DNA from: a virus
Direction: 5' to 3' (one strand)
Virus record (IMG/VR): IMGVR_UViG_3300021960_006627
Span: 1-64,000 of that record
Length of the DNA: 64,000 nucleotides
A program made the position numbers and the translations under genes. Positions 27,596 through 34,749 of this stretch are shown in pieces. The stretch's first letter is position 1. Each line of letters opens with the position of its first letter. The notes under the pieces are model-generated. The model did no database searches. It was not told the origin of the DNA and worked only from the letters and a program-made list of their open reading frames with translations.

Positions 27596-27988
27596 TTAAT
27601 CTTGGCTGAGTCTTTTGGATAGTGCTTTGTTGTATCCCATCTTTTTAACATCACCCGAAAACAAATAAAGTTCAAAAGCGGCTTTTTCCTTTAAAACTGT
27701 AATTGATTTCTTAGTAATATAATACGGAGATTCGATGAAATTGTCAAGCCATAAAAGCACTTGTGGAGTAATTGAGAAGTCTTTTGGAAAATCAATCTTA
27801 TAAATTTTTATTTTGGCAATTAATTCTATATACTTAATTGCATCGTCAGTTAATCTTAATCCACCAGAATCCTTGCTTCTGATATTCCACCACCATACTA
27901 ATTTGTGTTTTTTTATTTCTTCTTCGGTAATTGGATCGTGATTTGCTGCTTTTAAAAATGTTTCCGTGTATTGGTCTTTAACATCCAT
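27596..27988 (-). CDS. Hypothetical charged protein
   Basis: 130 residues from the ATG at 27988 (M-D-V-K-D-Q-Y-T-E-T-F). Longer in-frame starts at 28009 and 28036 would overlap the upstream gene by up to 46 bases. The protein is Lys/Glu/Ile-rich and predicted helical, with W-W-W-N-I-R in the middle. No known family. A sigma70-like promoter lies inside it and may serve the downstream genes. Confidence 0.5.
   Translation of the reverse strand: MDVKDQYTETFLKAANHDPITEEEIKKHKLVWWWNIRSKDSGGLRLTDDAIKYIELIAKIKIYKIDFPKDFSITPQVLLWLDNFIESPYYITKKSITVLKEKAAFELYLFSGDVKKMGYNKALSKRLSQD
27719..27747 (-). promoter_or_regulatory. Sigma70-type promoter, TTGACA-N17-TATTAT
   Basis: Exact -35 hexamer at 27742-27747 and TATTAT at 27719-27724 with a 17-base spacer, inside the 27596 gene and reading toward the small genes at 26-27.6 kb. 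Confidence 0.5.
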
Positions 27989-27989
27989 T

Positions 27990-28274
27990 TCATTTTTCTT
28001 TTGCACCATCAGTAAGTTTATAAACTCCAAACTCATCTGTTTTAAAAAGTCTGTTTAATTTTTTTGCAAGATTTCTAGCATGACCTGGATTTGAAAAGGA
28101 AACTTTTTTATACTTAGGTCCAGGATAACTGGATACCATGCTGCCGCTCTTAAGATTGAAAGGTTTTCCTTGGTAGAAAACTGCCCATATGGCTTCGCTC
28201 TCAAGTATCTGTTCTAATTTATATGTTTCTCGATTTGTATGTTCGAGTATAACATTAGGTTTAGGTCTGCTCAT
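27990..28274 (-). CDS. Hypothetical protein
   Basis: 94 residues with a lysine-rich second half (Y-K-K-V-S-F-S-N-P-G-H-A-R-N-L-A-K-K-L-N-R-L-F) that could form a DNA- or RNA-binding helix. AAAGGA lies before the ATG, and a GATAAATAT box lies further upstream. The short gap also holds a TACGTA repeat pair. Function unknown. Confidence 0.55.
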   Translation of the reverse strand: MSRPKPNVILEHTNRETYKLEQILESEAIWAVFYQGKPFNLKSGSMVSSYPGPKYKKVSFSNPGHARNLAKKLNRLFKTDEFGVYKLTDGAKEK

Positions 28275-28304
28275 TATATACGTAATCCTTTATTAACTAC
28301 GTAT

Positions 28305-28313
28305 ATATTTATC
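28305..28313 (-). promoter_or_regulatory. Late-promoter-like box GATAAATAT
   Basis: Minus-strand box in the 43-base gap upstream of the 28274 gene. The expected start near 28299 precedes AAAGGA and the ATG. Confidence 0.5.
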
Positions 28314-28317
28314 CTTT

Positions 28318-28566
28318 TTAGAAAGATCCCCCGTCCATCTTTACATCTACTTCAGTAGTTGATTGCTTTAAATCCTGTAGCATTTGATGTATTTCACCCA
28401 CTGTTTTTCCTAGTTTTGACGTTATGAGTGCTAGTTCAGTAGTAAGGGCTCTTGCTTCTTCAATACTGATTCTAATCTCTTTTTGTTGTGATTTTTCCGC
28501 AACAGCCGCACGCTGTAACAGCCTCTCAACGCTGGGTAATGAATCGGGTATGTTATTTTGAGACAT
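28318..28566 (-). CDS. Small coiled-coil-like protein
   Basis: 82 residues. After a short N-terminus it is almost entirely helical with heptad-like spacing (I-S-I-E-E-A-R-A-L-T-T-E-L-A-L-I; V-G-E-I-H-Q-M-L-Q-D-L-K). It ends V-D-V-K-M-D-G-G-S-F, as do similar small proteins in marine T4-like phages as I recall them. It overlaps the upstream gene by 14 bases. Role unknown; an oligomeric adaptor is plausible. Confidence 0.6.
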   Translation of the reverse strand: MSQNNIPDSLPSVERLLQRAAVAEKSQQKEIRISIEEARALTTELALITSKLGKTVGEIHQMLQDLKQSTTEVDVKMDGGSF

Positions 28567-29026
28567 TTGCTAGTACCTGTTTCATTTCTATGTCTGTTTT
28601 AAATGGGCCTCTATATTCATAGCGTTGTAGTGTTATAAGTTTAGGACAGAAACTTTTTACCCATCCTTTTTCAAATTTAATGGTATAATATCCTGCACAG
28701 TATAGACTCTTACTATCCTTGCTCTTTGTGAATAACGGAAGTTTCTTTTGTATATCGTACATGCTATTGTGTGGTTTAGTACTGCAAGAATATCCATGAA
28801 CTTCATTTGGAAGCGAATTATCTGCTTCTTTAATAATCTTTGCAAAAAATCCCTTGCCAAATTGTTGTGTTACGCTTTCTTTATTATTAAAAACTTTCAC
28901 ACCTTGTTCATTGCTCAATATAAATTTATTTTCTTCGTTCTTTCTAAGTGTTGCTACCTTAAATCCATCTTCTTCTACGATCCAAAATTTGTTTGCAATA
29001 ATTGGTTTTGCTTGAATGATAGTCAT
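28553..29026 (-). CDS. Conserved hypothetical protein next to RNase H
   Basis: 157 residues. The N-terminal A-N-K-F-W-I-V-E-E-D-G-F-K-V-A-T-L-R is a beta-hairpin-like start found in proteins at the same place in other marine T4-like phages. Two cysteines (S-C-S-T-K-P; L-Y-C-A-G-Y) and a basic C-terminal half (F-E-K-G-W-V-K-S-F-C-P-K) are present. It overlaps the nuclease gene by four bases, so it is probably translated with it and may have a replication-related task. Not proven. Confidence 0.6.
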   Translation of the reverse strand: MTIIQAKPIIANKFWIVEEDGFKVATLRKNEENKFILSNEQGVKVFNNKESVTQQFGKGFFAKIIKEADNSLPNEVHGYSCSTKPHNSMYDIQKKLPLFTKSKDSKSLYCAGYYTIKFEKGWVKSFCPKLITLQRYEYRGPFKTDIEMKQVLANVSK

Positions 29027-30018
29027 CCGTTATACCTCGCATTTAATGGCTCAGAATAAGCCTGTGCTTGATCTGAAATCTTTTTCAAATCATAAAGGTG
29101 ACAAAACTTCATTAGTCTAATACCCACCTGGCTTATATTTTTATCTGCTGAAACAGCCTTGTTAATAGTTTCCTTAATAATTTCTTTTATATCATTAGGT
29201 TGATGAGCTAAATCTATTAGCACTCTATTTCTTTCATAGTCTTCAAGAACTCGATGCTCTTTACCATTATGATCAACCCAACGTTGTAACATAAGATTGT
29301 TCCAACTAAATCCTTTAGTTTGCCTGTCATTAAATGCTTCTTGTAAGCCCACTTTGTTTTTAGTGCCTTTTGTACGCACACCTGGATAAGCACTGAATAC
29401 ATTATCACTAGTGTCACCTCTCATGCATTTTTCAAATAGTAACCATTCTGGATTAGGAACGGCCTTAGGTTCTTTAGTTTTTTTATCAATTACAACTTGT
29501 CCTTTTTTATCAAAGAAGCCTTCGTGTGTTGTTGTGATTTCTTGCACACCATTGTATAGTTTTACATTAGGTGCAATTAACTGTTGAAAGTCTGTGTCTG
29601 TTGAAATAATCACGTGTTTGCTATCAGGATGTTGCTGTATCCAGCCTGCAATAAGATCATCTGCTTCCAGTTGTGGGTGCTGTAGTACCGTGCAGTTAGT
29701 CTTATCTGTTACGAATTCCTTAAATGTATCAAACGCTTCCCAGAATACAGTTTCCTCATCCTGCTGTTTTTCAGTAAGAGCATCACGTGCTTCTTGCCTA
29801 TTACGCTTGTAAGGCTCATAATGGTCCTTACGCCAACTGCGTCCTTCTAAGCAAAACACAACATGACTGCCATTAAAATCTTGCCAAGCCTTCTTGATGC
29901 TGTTTAGCGTGATATGAAAAGCCATGCCCAACTTAATGTCAGCATCTCCATTTATTACATGCCTCGCACGAAAGAACGTGTTCGCAGTATCTACTATTAT
30001 ATGACACATTTTACTCAT
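29023..30018 (-). CDS. rnh: RNase H-like 5'-3' exonuclease/flap nuclease (T4 rnh type)
   Basis: 331 residues from the ATG that overlaps the upstream stop (ATGAGTAA). Metal-binding acidic motifs of the FEN/T4 RNase H family are visible: I-I-V-D10-T-A near the start, Q-L-E-A-D-D-L-I-A-G-W near residue 117, S-T-D-T-D-F-Q-Q-L near 140, and a G-D-T-S-D-N motif near 205 that opens the helix-three-turn-helix. Length is close to the T4 protein (305). In T4 it removes RNA primers during lagging-strand synthesis. A longer in-frame start at 30042 is less likely because of the overlap. Confidence 0.88.
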   Translation of the reverse strand: MSKMCHIIVDTANTFFRARHVINGDADIKLGMAFHITLNSIKKAWQDFNGSHVVFCLEGRSWRKDHYEPYKRNRQEARDALTEKQQDEETVFWEAFDTFKEFVTDKTNCTVLQHPQLEADDLIAGWIQQHPDSKHVIISTDTDFQQLIAPNVKLYNGVQEITTTHEGFFDKKGQVVIDKKTKEPKAVPNPEWLLFEKCMRGDTSDNVFSAYPGVRTKGTKNKVGLQEAFNDRQTKGFSWNNLMLQRWVDHNGKEHRVLEDYERNRVLIDLAHQPNDIKEIIKETINKAVSADKNISQVGIRLMKFCHLYDLKKISDQAQAYSEPLNARYNG

Positions 30019-30358
30019 TATCTCTTTTAACAGCACTGGCATCTATGCTACCAGTGTCAAGTGGTCCTCCGTAGTCACCATCGACTACAACGTTTGCACA
30101 AAGTTCTCGGAACCAACGATCAACAATTTCCTCATCCTTGTCGCCTTCTACTCCGTAACCCTGTTGTTTTAATTGTACTATGAAATGTTCATTCCAGTCA
30201 AGTTCAAAAAAGCCATTTCGAACATTTTCCTTATTAACGTGAGTATTCAAAACACCCACCCAAGGTTCCTTCTTCATCGTTGCCTTTTCCTTTTCTGTAA
30301 GTCCAGGCTTAGATGTGTCCGGCTCTTTCTTCTTGAACATTTTCTTTATAAAGTCCAT
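30011..30358 (-). CDS. Conserved hypothetical marine T4-like phage protein
   Basis: 115 residues from the second ATG, which has AAGGA at the proper distance; an ATG two codons earlier sits directly on that site. Begins M-D-F-I-K-K-M-F-K-K-K-E-P and has a compact core T-H-V-N-K-E-N-V-R-N-G-F-F-E-L-D-W-N, then E-E-I-V-D-R-W-F-R-E-L-C-A-N-V-V. I recall this pattern in cyanophages and pelagiphages, without a function. It is followed by RNase H with an eight-base overlap and preceded by queE. Confidence 0.65.
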   Translation of the reverse strand: MDFIKKMFKKKEPDTSKPGLTEKEKATMKKEPWVGVLNTHVNKENVRNGFFELDWNEHFIVQLKQQGYGVEGDKDEEIVDRWFRELCANVVVDGDYGGPLDTGSIDASAVKRDNE

Positions 30359-30367
30359 ACTCATTCC

Positions 30368-31288
30368 TTATGTTCCGATCGCATTACCAAAAAGATAAAC
30401 ATGAACCCTTGCCGCCACGTTGTATCCTCTTTGGAAAGCCATCTTAGCAACTGCTCCGGCCGTTGCTGTTTGTTCTTCTTCTCTGGCACCAACGGGCATT
30501 ACCCATATTGGATAATCAACACCCTGTGCCTTAAATTGTGCGATGACACTCTCCATCTCATCCCACTGTTGCTGTTCGGAACCTACAACAAATTTTAGTT
30601 GTCCTCTGTCACTCAAACTTCTGTATTCTGCTACCACTTCAGGCTTAATCGCCTTCTTCGCAGTCTCACCTGCCACCGTCCATAGTTTAGGACTCACACT
30701 AAAGAACAATTCAACGTCCTTGGTAACTTCGTTATCCACGTGCCAAAAGTCCTTGAACTCCTGTGTAAGTGCCTGTGTGCCGTTAGTTTCAAACGTAACA
30801 CTTGCTGGCATATTGTTTAATCTTTTAAATTCTGTCATGATACCGATGAACGCTTCCTGTGCGTGTTTCATCAGCGGCTCGCCGCCCGTAACACAGAAGT
30901 GCTGTCTCTGTCCTGTTACAGGATGTAAAAATAAACCTTCTGGATTACTATCCGTTCTAAGTGTGTCAATTAGTTGATGTGCAAGTTCAACTGCGGTCTT
31001 TTGCCCCATTAGGTGCTTAAACTTCTTGCTCCACGTGTAACTGCTGTCACAACCCTTATCCCATACAGGCAAATCTTCAACACGAGTTACCGTGCTTGTG
31101 TCAAACTTTTCAAACGGCAAATCATGAGTATCAGGATTAGTAGGATCAGTCTGTCCAAAACCATTGCACTGTAGATTGCACAAAAAGAAACGCACCCAAG
31201 CAGTGGGCACACCCGTGTAATGTCCTTCACCCTGTATGCTGTGAAAGATTTCGCTATAGTAATATTTCTTGTCAGTTGCTATTGTCAT
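30368..31288 (-). CDS. queE: QueE-like 7-carboxy-7-deazaguanine synthase (radical SAM)
   Basis: 306 residues. QueE turns 6-carboxy-tetrahydropterin into 7-carboxy-7-deazaguanine using SAM and Mg. The N-terminal S-E-I-F-H-S-I-Q-G-E-G and the V-T-G-G-E-P-L strand near 129 are typical. The cluster cysteines appear to be Cys37-x3-Cys41 (L-C-N-L-Q-C) and Cys80 in G-C-D-S-S-Y-T-W, equivalent to C-D-T-x-x-T-W of standard QueE. About 36 residues are inserted before the third cysteine. A consensus sigma70 promoter ends seven bases before the ATG, so early and possibly leaderless expression is predicted. It works with folE, the queD-like gene and the dpdA-like gene at 35-40 kb. Confidence 0.85.
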   Translation of the reverse strand: MTIATDKKYYYSEIFHSIQGEGHYTGVPTAWVRFFLCNLQCNGFGQTDPTNPDTHDLPFEKFDTSTVTRVEDLPVWDKGCDSSYTWSKKFKHLMGQKTAVELAHQLIDTLRTDSNPEGLFLHPVTGQRQHFCVTGGEPLMKHAQEAFIGIMTEFKRLNNMPASVTFETNGTQALTQEFKDFWHVDNEVTKDVELFFSVSPKLWTVAGETAKKAIKPEVVAEYRSLSDRGQLKFVVGSEQQQWDEMESVIAQFKAQGVDYPIWVMPVGAREEEQTATAGAVAKMAFQRGYNVAARVHVYLFGNAIGT

Positions 31289-31487
31289 TATCTATATTAT
31301 ACGCTTTCTGTCCTGAATTGTCAAGAACTTTCTTGAGTGACCACGTGCCATTGCCGTTATCAGCCCAATCCAAAGTATCTCCAATTTGCCATCCAATTGA
31401 TTCAAGCATATCCGGGGGAAGTGGCAAAACCAAATTGTCCTCATCCTCCGGATCCTGCTCCACTGTTACGGTCCAAGTCTTGGACAT
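31272..31487 (-). CDS. AbrB/MazE-like small protein
   Basis: 71 residues. W-T-V-T-V-E-Q-D-P then L-P-P-D-M-L-E-S-I-G-W-Q-I-G-D-T-L-D-W has the swapped-hairpin pattern of AbrB/SpoVT-type DNA-binding or antitoxin domains (L-P-x-x-x-L-x-x-x-G-x-x-x-G-D). No toxin partner is adjacent. AAGGAG precedes the ATG. The queE promoter lies inside its coding region and the two genes overlap by 17 bases, so it may regulate queE; that is inference. Confidence 0.55.
   Translation of the reverse strand: MSKTWTVTVEQDPEDEDNLVLPLPPDMLESIGWQIGDTLDWADNGNGTWSLKKVLDNSGQKAYNIDNDNSN
31296..31324 (-). promoter_or_regulatory. Perfect sigma70 promoter for queE, TTGACA-N17-TATAAT
   Basis: TTGACA at 31319-31324 and TATAAT at 31296-31301 on the minus strand, 17-base spacer. 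Seven bases separate the -10 from the queE ATG at 31288, so the transcript should start at or beside the A of the ATG. Confidence 0.8.
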
Positions 31488-31498
31488 GTTTCAACTCC

Positions 31499-31717
31499 TT
31501 ATTCGATGAAGTATTTTTTCAAGACTGACAGTTGATCATCATATTCCGCAATAATTTTCAACTCCTTCTCGATCGCTTCCAAAATGTCTGGATGCTCACC
31601 AACGCCCGCAGCACGTTTTAGATAGACTTCAACGTTCATTGCGTGTTTGGCAATATGACCTTCCGCATGCTGTTTAATAGCGTTGATCATATTATCTCGA
31701 TTGTATTCCTTAGCCAT
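31499..31717 (-). CDS. Small conserved helical phage protein
   Basis: 72 residues from the ATG at 31717, chosen because AAAGGAG lies eight bases upstream. It is fully helical (A-I-K-Q-H-A-E-G-H-I-A-K-H-A-M-N-V; E-A-I-E-K-E-L-K-I-I-A) and reads H-A-x-x-N-V-E-V-Y-L in the middle, a pattern I have seen in cyanophage proteins of unknown role. A histidine-rich face is notable. It overlaps neither neighbour. Confidence 0.6.
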   Translation of the reverse strand: MAKEYNRDNMINAIKQHAEGHIAKHAMNVEVYLKRAAGVGEHPDILEAIEKELKIIAEYDDQLSVLKKYFIE

Positions 31718-31728
31718 TGTTTTCTCCT

Positions 31729-32133
31729 TTAACACCCTTCACCATTCACAATGTCTTCTATGTCCATTTGTGATGGATCGGGTTCATTTTTTCTGTAATT
31801 GCCCTTTTCGGGTATTACGTGTCTTACTCCACCCCGAGGATCTTCCATGTCACCCTTGCGGCGTGGGATTAGATGTACGTGTGGCCACATGACTGTTTGT
31901 CCTGCTGCCTCACCGATGTTCTGCCCTAAGTTATAGGCATCACAGTATCCCCTTTGCACCCAATCGTATCCCCAGGCATATGCGGCCTTGTAACAGGCAG
32001 CAAGTTTATCCCAGGTTTCTTCCTTGGGCACAAAAAGAATGTGTCCTTCCGTTACCGGAAAACCATCCTTAAAAACGGTAAAATCTCTCGTGTCAATCAC
32101 GATGTCCGTCCAAGGTATGTCCTTAAATTCCAT
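31729..32133 (-). CDS. HIT-family protein (nucleotide hydrolase/transferase-like)
   Basis: 134 residues. W-P-H85-V-H87-L-I-P-R is the histidine-triad end; the first His of the triad seems to be replaced (M-W-P), leaving the H-V-H pair with the catalytic His. N-L-G-Q-N-I-G-E-A-A-G-Q-T-V before it matches the phosphate-binding strand of HIT proteins. These act on nucleoside phosphoramidates or dinucleotides. The phage substrate is unknown; with PRTase and MazG-like genes nearby, nucleotide metabolism is a fair guess. It touches the next upstream gene at one base. Confidence 0.75.
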   Translation of the reverse strand: MEFKDIPWTDIVIDTRDFTVFKDGFPVTEGHILFVPKEETWDKLAACYKAAYAWGYDWVQRGYCDAYNLGQNIGEAAGQTVMWPHVHLIPRRKGDMEDPRGGVRHVIPEKGNYRKNEPDPSQMDIEDIVNGEGC

Positions 32134-32459
32134 TATTCAGTCTCAACCTCTGCAATGTGTTCCTCGAATTCCTCATAACCATACCAAGACTTTAGGTCCT
32201 CCGCAAAGTCATCATCCTTCTTGGCCCACTGCCAAATGGCGTCCTGTTGGTCTTGTTTGAGTTCATTGAAACTGGCTCGGAAGTATCCTGCCTGCTCGGC
32301 GCTGGCTTCCTCACGAAGTTCTTCCGCTGATGCCCAATCCTCTTCCTCATCACTCTCGCTCAATTCGTCAGCCTCAACCCAACTGTCCCAAGCGGCCGAG
32401 TGTGCTTCTTCATTTAGATTGCTTATGATGCTATGAGCCTCATCCTTGCTTATTGTCAT
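32133..32459 (-). CDS. Highly acidic small hypothetical protein
   Basis: 108 residues, about one third Asp and Glu, with repeated Trp (S-A-A-W-D-S-W-V-E; I-W-Q-W-A-K-K; L-K-S-W-Y-G-Y). Predicted helical. Net charge is strongly negative, as in DNA-mimic or inhibitor proteins made early by phages. Nothing else supports that role. It overlaps the preceding 54-residue gene by 20 bases. Confidence 0.6.
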   Translation of the reverse strand: MTISKDEAHSIISNLNEEAHSAAWDSWVEADELSESDEEEDWASAEELREEASAEQAGYFRASFNELKQDQQDAIWQWAKKDDDFAEDLKSWYGYEEFEEHIAEVETE

Positions 32460-32604
32460 TCATGTACTCCCTTTTGTACCATTTATAAAATTCTGGATTC
32501 TCATTAAAAATTAGTGGAATTTGATCCGCTGGAACCTGCTCGGATCTAATGCAGGTTGCGAGTGCTTCCCAATCTTCCTTTCTGTAGATAACCTTGATTG
32601 CCAT
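32440..32604 (-). CDS. 54-residue small protein
   Basis: A short gene not obvious from length alone: M-A-I-K-V-I-Y-R-K-E-D-W-E-A-L-A-T-C-I-R, then A-D-Q-I-P-L-I-F-N-E-N-P-E-F-Y-K-W-Y. AGGGGG lies six bases before the ATG, the gene fills the gap between its neighbours exactly, and it overlaps the next ATG in a different frame. The beta-helix-helix pattern looks like a folded domain. Function unknown. Confidence 0.55.
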   Translation of the reverse strand: MAIKVIYRKEDWEALATCIRSEQVPADQIPLIFNENPEFYKWYKREYMNDNKQG

Positions 32605-32835
32605 CTAAAACCCCCTACCTCTGTTTATTTGATATACCTTTGGACCGGGTGTTGTAAATTCAAAACCCATCTTGTTGCCAACATAAACTCTACCATTGTA
32701 TTCCATGTGAATCTTGTTTGTTGCTAACCAAATATCTAAAAATTGTTTTTCTTCAAATCTTTCAACTTCTGCTTCTGCTACCTTGTCATTGTCAGTGCAG
32801 GTTACGGTGCAGGTTTTATCGTATTCTGTTGGCAT
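32605..32835 (-). CDS. Small conserved hypothetical protein
   Basis: 76 residues from the ATG that overlaps the stop of the PRTase gene (TAATG). Sequence M-P-T-E-Y-D-K-T-C-T-V-T-C-T-D-N-D, then V-E-R-F-E-E-K-Q-F-L-D-I-W-L-A-T-N-K-I and G-N-K-M-G-F-E-F-T-T-P-G-P. The last phrase and the overall plan recur in cyanophage proteins that I recall as unassigned. Two N-terminal cysteines are close together. Coupled translation with the PRTase suggests linked function. Confidence 0.6.
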   Translation of the reverse strand: MPTEYDKTCTVTCTDNDKVAEAEVERFEEKQFLDIWLATNKIHMEYNGRVYVGNKMGFEFTTPGPKVYQINRGRGF

Positions 32836-33392
32836 TAATATTCTCCTACGTTTTCCCAAGGATAAACTAACCATACATCTTCCTCGGCTTTGTTTACTTC
32901 ATTACAATAGTACGAAACACCATCAAAATTACTTGCTAGATTTTCTGTTAATACTGCGAAACGTACATTGTCTCCCCAAATCTGATCCCATACAGGACTA
33001 TGTGATAAACAACTGCTCTTCCAATCTTGTTTAATCCAATTAAATGTTGCACCAGTATCATTAATGTCGTCTATGATAAGAATGTTCTTGCCCATTGGCG
33101 TATTTTTAAACTGTCCCATCTCCGGAGCAAATGATCCTTCGTTGTCATAACCGTAGGCATCCTCGGCCATCCAAGCATTGCTTTCTAAATGGCTTGTATC
33201 ATCACGTAGTGCAACCTTGAGTGCTTCACAACGAATGCCTGTCATATTACTAATAATAGTAGCAGGAACATTACCTCCACGTGTAATGCCCACGATGTAG
33301 TCTGGCTTCCAGTTATCCTTGTACATTTGTGTGACTATATTTACACACATTTTTTCTACGTCCTGCCATGTGTAATAAACTTTTTTAACCAT
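32835..33392 (-). CDS. Type I phosphoribosyltransferase
   Basis: 185 residues. The PRPP-binding loop I-L-I-I-D-D-I-N-D-T-G-A-T-F at 104-117 is diagnostic (two acidic residues followed by D-T-G-x-T). A G-I-T-R-G-G-N-V-P stretch at 35-43 is the pyrophosphate loop. The layout resembles xanthine/hypoxanthine-type enzymes, which join a purine base to PRPP. The base used is not known; with a 7-deazaguanine pathway in the same block it could act on a deazapurine, but ordinary purine salvage is as likely. Confidence 0.8.
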   Translation of the reverse strand: MVKKVYYTWQDVEKMCVNIVTQMYKDNWKPDYIVGITRGGNVPATIISNMTGIRCEALKVALRDDTSHLESNAWMAEDAYGYDNEGSFAPEMGQFKNTPMGKNILIIDDINDTGATFNWIKQDWKSSCLSHSPVWDQIWGDNVRFAVLTENLASNFDGVSYYCNEVNKAEEDVWLVYPWENVGEY

Positions 33393-33693
33393 TTTGCTCC
33401 CCTAGAGTAAAATCAATTTTCTTTACATTTGCCCAGAGGAAACTTCTCCAGCCCTTGGCATTAACATCATAAACAGCCAATGACGTAGGAACTTTATCTT
33501 CCTTTTTATCTTCTGTTACCTGGGTCTTGGGATGAAACTCTTTTGGTATTAGATCAAAGTTAAGAGTGGAATTCATTTTTCTTTCCTCGCCATCCTTTTT
33601 AGTAAAGGTAACAACTACTTCCTGCTTCCTTAGAAGACCCAATAACCAATCACGTCCCTCAGGCGTGTCTATTTCATTATGTGTTTCTTGCAT
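33385..33693 (-). CDS. Conserved phage protein, SH3-like beta-barrel candidate
   Basis: 102 residues. V-V-V-T-F-T-K-K-D-G-E-E-R-K-M-N-S-T-L then L-A-V-Y-D-V-N-A-K-G-W-R-S-F-L-W matches a small beta-barrel family common in T4-like phages (K-D-G-x-x-R-x-M near the start, V-x-D-x-x-x-x-x-W-R-S-F at the end). The family's function is not settled. Overlaps the PRTase start by eight bases and the upstream gene by 17. Confidence 0.65.
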   Translation of the reverse strand: MQETHNEIDTPEGRDWLLGLLRKQEVVVTFTKKDGEERKMNSTLNFDLIPKEFHPKTQVTEDKKEDKVPTSLAVYDVNAKGWRSFLWANVKKIDFTLGEQNG

Positions 33694-34174
33694 TCAAATA
33701 TTCCTCATTGTGTATCCACTTGTAACCACGGTCCATGTCTTCTGTATCGACGTATGGAAGGAATCCCCATTCCTTCTTTTTCTTGCCCATGAAGAACAGG
33801 CTCCAGCACGGAATCTCATTTCCCGCTTCATCCTTCTCCAGTTCAAGCCAGTGTAGATCATCTGCTGATCTAATGCGGAAGTGTCCAGGACCTCTCCATA
33901 CTCTGGTGCTGCCTATCACGCCTCCCGTTGTTTCGTTGGTTAGTGGAATGTGTTCCCAGTATCCACCCTTTAGTATCAGTGTTGCATATCCCCAGGGATG
34001 ATCGTGTAGCACGGGTTCATCACTTACCATTACCTTGTGAAGGGTAATGTTGAAAGGAAAACGATTCCTGTCCTTTAAAAAAACATAATAGCGGTCAAGA
34101 TAGGGTATCTTGCCGTCTCTGTCATATATGGTTCGCTTGCGACCAATCTTATCAAGCAGTTTCAAAAACATCAA
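33677..34174 (-). CDS. Cupin-like conserved phage protein
   Basis: 165 residues. L-H-D-H-P-W-G-Y-A-T-L-I-L-K-G-G-Y-W-E-H near residue 57 is a cupin-type metal-binding stretch (H-x-H ... G-x-x-x-x-x-x), and a later I-R-S-A-D-D-L-H-W-L-E holds another His. The start may be either of two adjacent ATGs. It overlaps the DNA glycosylase gene by 23 bases. Substrate unknown; a small dioxygenase, isomerase or binding protein are options. Confidence 0.6.
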   Translation of the reverse strand: MMFLKLLDKIGRKRTIYDRDGKIPYLDRYYVFLKDRNRFPFNITLHKVMVSDEPVLHDHPWGYATLILKGGYWEHIPLTNETTGGVIGSTRVWRGPGHFRIRSADDLHWLELEKDEAGNEIPCWSLFFMGKKKKEWGFLPYVDTEDMDRGYKWIHNEEYLNARNT

Positions 34175-34586
34175 TGCCTCTTTCTTTTAGATAGCGTTTC
34201 AGTTCCTTGTCCGTGGGCTGAACGCCATAGTTTTGCTTGAAAAATATCTCGTAACTATCACTGCCATACTTTCCAATGCCATATAACATTGTAGCATCAT
34301 TTCCGTCCCATGTCAAGTAGTCTTGTGACATTTGGCGCAGAGCACGTTCTCGCCTGTTATAAAAGCCCAATTCTCGTATGATTTCTATCACCTGTTCTGG
34401 TGTGCTTTTTAGGAACTTTCGTGGAGTATTCCATTTGGATAGGAATTTTGGAAGCACTCGCTTTACCTGCACTCGATCAGTTTGGTTGAGCATGATCACT
34501 CCAACCATGTGCTGCCAGGCGCCATCAATCTGTTCCTGCACCATTAGATCATCACGCAAGGGTTTTCCAGGGCTGAACTTTCGCAT
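34152..34586 (-). CDS. HhH-GPD DNA glycosylase, MBD4-like
   Basis: 144 residues. The order M-L-N-Q-T ... L-G-F-Y-N-R-R-E-R-A ... Y-L-T-W ... L-Y-G-I-G-K-Y-G-S-D-S-Y-E-I-F ... P-T-D126-K-E-L-K-R-Y-L is very close to the glycosylase domain of vertebrate MBD4 (H-G-I-G-K-Y-G-N-D-S-Y, then H-P-E-D-H-K-L-N-K-Y). The HhH hairpin is at 101-112 and the presumed catalytic Asp at 126. MBD4 removes T or U from G mispairs. No Fe-S loop is present, unlike endonuclease III. GAAGGAAG precedes the ATG. It may protect or proofread modified DNA. Confidence 0.8.
   Translation of the reverse strand: MRKFSPGKPLRDDLMVQEQIDGAWQHMVGVIMLNQTDRVQVKRVLPKFLSKWNTPRKFLKSTPEQVIEIIRELGFYNRRERALRQMSQDYLTWDGNDATMLYGIGKYGSDSYEIFFKQNYGVQPTDKELKRYLKERGIDVFETA
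34288..34316 (-). promoter_or_regulatory. Sigma70-type promoter TTGACA-N17-TACAAT
   Basis: Consensus -35 at 34311-34316, TACAAT at 34288-34293, 17-base spacer, inside the glycosylase gene and pointing to the cupin-like and PRTase genes. Confidence 0.5.
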
Positions 34587-34749
34587 ATACTTCCTTCACT
34601 CTCTTGTTATACTCGTCCTCGTTAACAGCAAGATTATTTAGGTGCTGTTTCCAAATCCTCTTCATATCGTCCGATATGTTCGGAGTTGCAAGTATTAGTT
34701 TTAGATTCTTACAACGCTTCTGCTGTAGTTCTTCCGAATAAGGTCCCAT
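34552..34749 (-). CDS. Small hypothetical protein
   Basis: 65 residues, helical and charged (L-Q-Q-K-R-C-K-N-L-K-L-I-L; N-I-S-D-D-M-K-R-I-W-K-Q-H-L-N-N-L). No motif. It overlaps both neighbours by tens of bases, which is more than usual here, but both overlaps are in different frames with a good ATG. Could be a small regulator; unproven. Confidence 0.5.
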   Translation of the reverse strand: MGPYSEELQQKRCKNLKLILATPNISDDMKRIWKQHLNNLAVNEDEYNKRVKEVYAKVQPWKTLA

